Shown here in pieces: positions 5,049-6,065 of a stretch of 6,065 nt of DNA; the stretch's first letter is position 1, and every line of letters begins with the position of its first letter. The DNA is taken from NCBI GenBank assembly GCA_001790315.1, contig MGCE01000078.1, positions 1-6,065 of the forward strand, written 5' to 3'. The notes under the pieces were generated by a model. That model was not told the origin of the DNA. It was given only the letters and a program-made list of their open reading frames with translations, and made no database searches. The position numbers and the translations under genes were made by a program. Origin of the DNA: Candidatus Rokubacteria bacterium RIFCSPLOWO2_02_FULL_72_37 (GTDB taxonomy: Bacteria > Methylomirabilota > Methylomirabilia > Rokubacteriales > CSP1-6).

Positions 5049-6065
5049 TGAAGCCCCTTTCTCCCGAGCCGCTCGCCGGCGTAGCGCCGCACGCGGGCGT
5101 TCTCGTCCCGGGCGAGACGCTCCAGCGCCGCCTGCGTGGCGGCGGGGTTGATCGCGAGGGCCAAGCGTACCTCGTCCTCGGGGTCGCCGGCCAGGCGATC
5201 CATGAGGGAGGCGTCGATGGCCGGGTTCTTCGCGACGCCGGCGCGCGCGAGAGCGCTCCCGGAATCGGCCAGACGCCGGATGATCGGGAGCGGCGTGCCG
5301 GGGTTCCCCGCGAGGTGCTGCGTCGTGACGTTGTCGGCGTCCCGGGCGAGCTCCTCGAGGATGTCCGGTGGCGTCTTCGCGTTGAGCGCCAGCCCCCAGC
5401 GCACCAGGTAGCTGTCGCGCCGGCGCGCGAGGTCGCGCAGGATCGCCTCGGTCGCGTGCGGGCTCACGGCCACGTCGTAGAGCACGTAGTCGCTCGGCGA
5501 CCGCGCGAGGGACGCCACGACCTCCCGCGGCGCGTGGGGGTTGCGGAGCACGTGTCGCACGACGGCCAGCGCGTCGCGGTCGAAGAGGTTGACGAGGCCG
5601 TGGCGCTTGTCGTGCAGCAGCGGATCCTCGCTCCGCGCCATGGCGAGCAGGGTCGCCGGCGGCGTGCTCGGGTGGGCGGCGATGGCGGCCAGTTGCAGGG
5701 TGTCCCTGCGCGCGCGCGCCCGCCGGTAGGCGTCCTCGAGGAGGGGAGCGTCCACGCTCCCCCACTTGATGCGGAGGAACCCGGCGACGCTCCGCGCGTC
5801 GCGCCCGGTGTAGTACGTCGAGGTCAGCAGGAAGAGGACGGCGCCGGCCCAGACGACGCCGCGGCGCGGCCCACCACGGAGCGCCTGCCGGGTGTGGACG
5901 AGCGCGTGGAGGCCGAAGCCCCAGGCCGCGGCCGAGCCGGCCGCGACGGCGAAGACCCACGGCGTGAAGAGGAAGCCGATCGCGGCGGTGGACGACCGCT
6001 GCTGGAGGACCAGCGACACGTAGAGGACGCTGCCGCCGACGCCGCCGAGCGCCCCGGCCACGAGG
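5045..6065 (-). CDS. Membrane-anchored leucine-rich-repeat-variant (LRV) protein, 5' end uncertain
   Basis: Numbered from GTG 6061, 338 residues are visible; the frame is still open at the window edge, so the start may lie outside. The N-terminal third holds three hydrophobic segments (about 4-20, 28-54 and 69-85), including FLFTPWVFAVAAGSAAAW and GVVWAGAVLFLLTS. From about 122 on it consists of helical repeats with the consensus (A/V)-x-N-P-x-(T/A)-P-x-x-x-(L/I)-x-x-L-A-x-D. Anchor positions are 131, 175, 201, 228, 254, 280 and 306, so the period is 26 residues after one longer first unit. This matches the LRV/HEAT-like class of alpha solenoids, which bind proteins. The visible protein has no cysteine, so the Fe-S cluster of the Azotobacter LRV protein is absent. 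The repeat domain would be held at the membrane as a scaffold or sensor. Its stop overlaps the thioesterase start. The partner is unknown. Confidence 0.85.
   Translation of the reverse strand, partial: LVAGALGGVGGSVLYVSLVLQQRSSTAAIGFLFTPWVFAVAAGSAAAWGFGLHALVHTRQALRGGPRRGVVWAGAVLFLLTSTYYTGRDARSVAGFLRIKWGSVDAPLLEDAYRRARARRDTLQLAAIAAHPSTPPATLLAMARSEDPLLHDKRHGLVNLFDRDALAVVRHVLRNPHAPREVVASLARSPSDYVLYDVAVSPHATEAILRDLARRRDSYLVRWGLALNAKTPPDILEELARDADNVTTQHLAGNPGTPLPIIRRLADSGSALARAGVAKNPAIDASLMDRLAGDPEDEVRLALAINPAATQAALERLARDENARVRRYAGERLGRKGLQ

Noticed and set aside
3963..5051. 362-codon + strand frame opposite the solenoid-like and thioesterase genes
   Set aside because: It has low-complexity Arg/Ala/Glu/His composition and no recognisable domain. 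The - strand genes explain the region.
5072..5692. Regular spacing in the LRV region as a CRISPR-like or satellite DNA repeat
   Set aside because: The 78-base periodicity exists at the protein level (26 residues). The DNA units are too diverged to be direct repeats.
5049..5960. Upstream extension of the thioesterase frame by 304 codons
   Set aside because: The stretch is an Arg/Pro/Ala-rich out-of-frame reading of the LRV gene on the same strand. Thioesterase homology begins at GTG 5048, which has a ribosome binding site.

Overview
The window is about 6 kb of very GC-rich (roughly 70% by eye), gene-dense bacterial DNA. The style (strong third-position GC, GTG starts, tight gene packing, mixed metabolic genes) fits a soil or groundwater lineage such as Rokubacteria/Methylomirabilota, a deltaproteobacterium or a betaproteobacterium. 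No phylogenetic marker is present, so this placement is a guess. I see no rRNA, tRNA, CRISPR array, insertion sequence or phage gene.

Left half (1 to about 2850, + strand): a rightward run of the 3' part of an MFS transporter of the monocarboxylate-porter type, an alpha/beta hydrolase with an intact Ser-Asp-His triad, a cytoplasmic polysaccharide-deacetylase (CE4/NodB-fold) enzyme, and about 24 codons of a second alpha/beta hydrolase that stop abruptly. Gaps are 10, 90 and 10 bases. A transporter next to three hydrolase-type genes suggests uptake and breakdown of a small organic acid, ester or amide; the substrate cannot be read from sequence.

Right half (2857 to 6065, - strand): a leftward, tightly packed four-gene run. 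In transcription order these are a membrane-anchored leucine-rich-repeat-variant (LRV) protein whose 5' end lies at or beyond the window edge, a double-hotdog acyl-CoA thioesterase (4-base GTGA overlap), a small beta-solenoid-like protein with a C-terminal membrane tail (22-base gap), and a tandem-rhodanese thiosulfate sulfurtransferase (1-base gap). The spacing implies co-transcription and translational coupling, but the four products do not form a pathway I recognise.

The two runs converge at about 2850. The rhodanese gene ends intact, while the second hydrolase on the other strand is cut off within about 9 bases of the rhodanese stop. This looks like a deletion or rearrangement breakpoint, or an assembly join. 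The most unusual protein is the 149-residue one with 15-residue repeats; the repeat is also visible in the DNA as a 45-base periodicity. I found no complete new defence or mobile system here.
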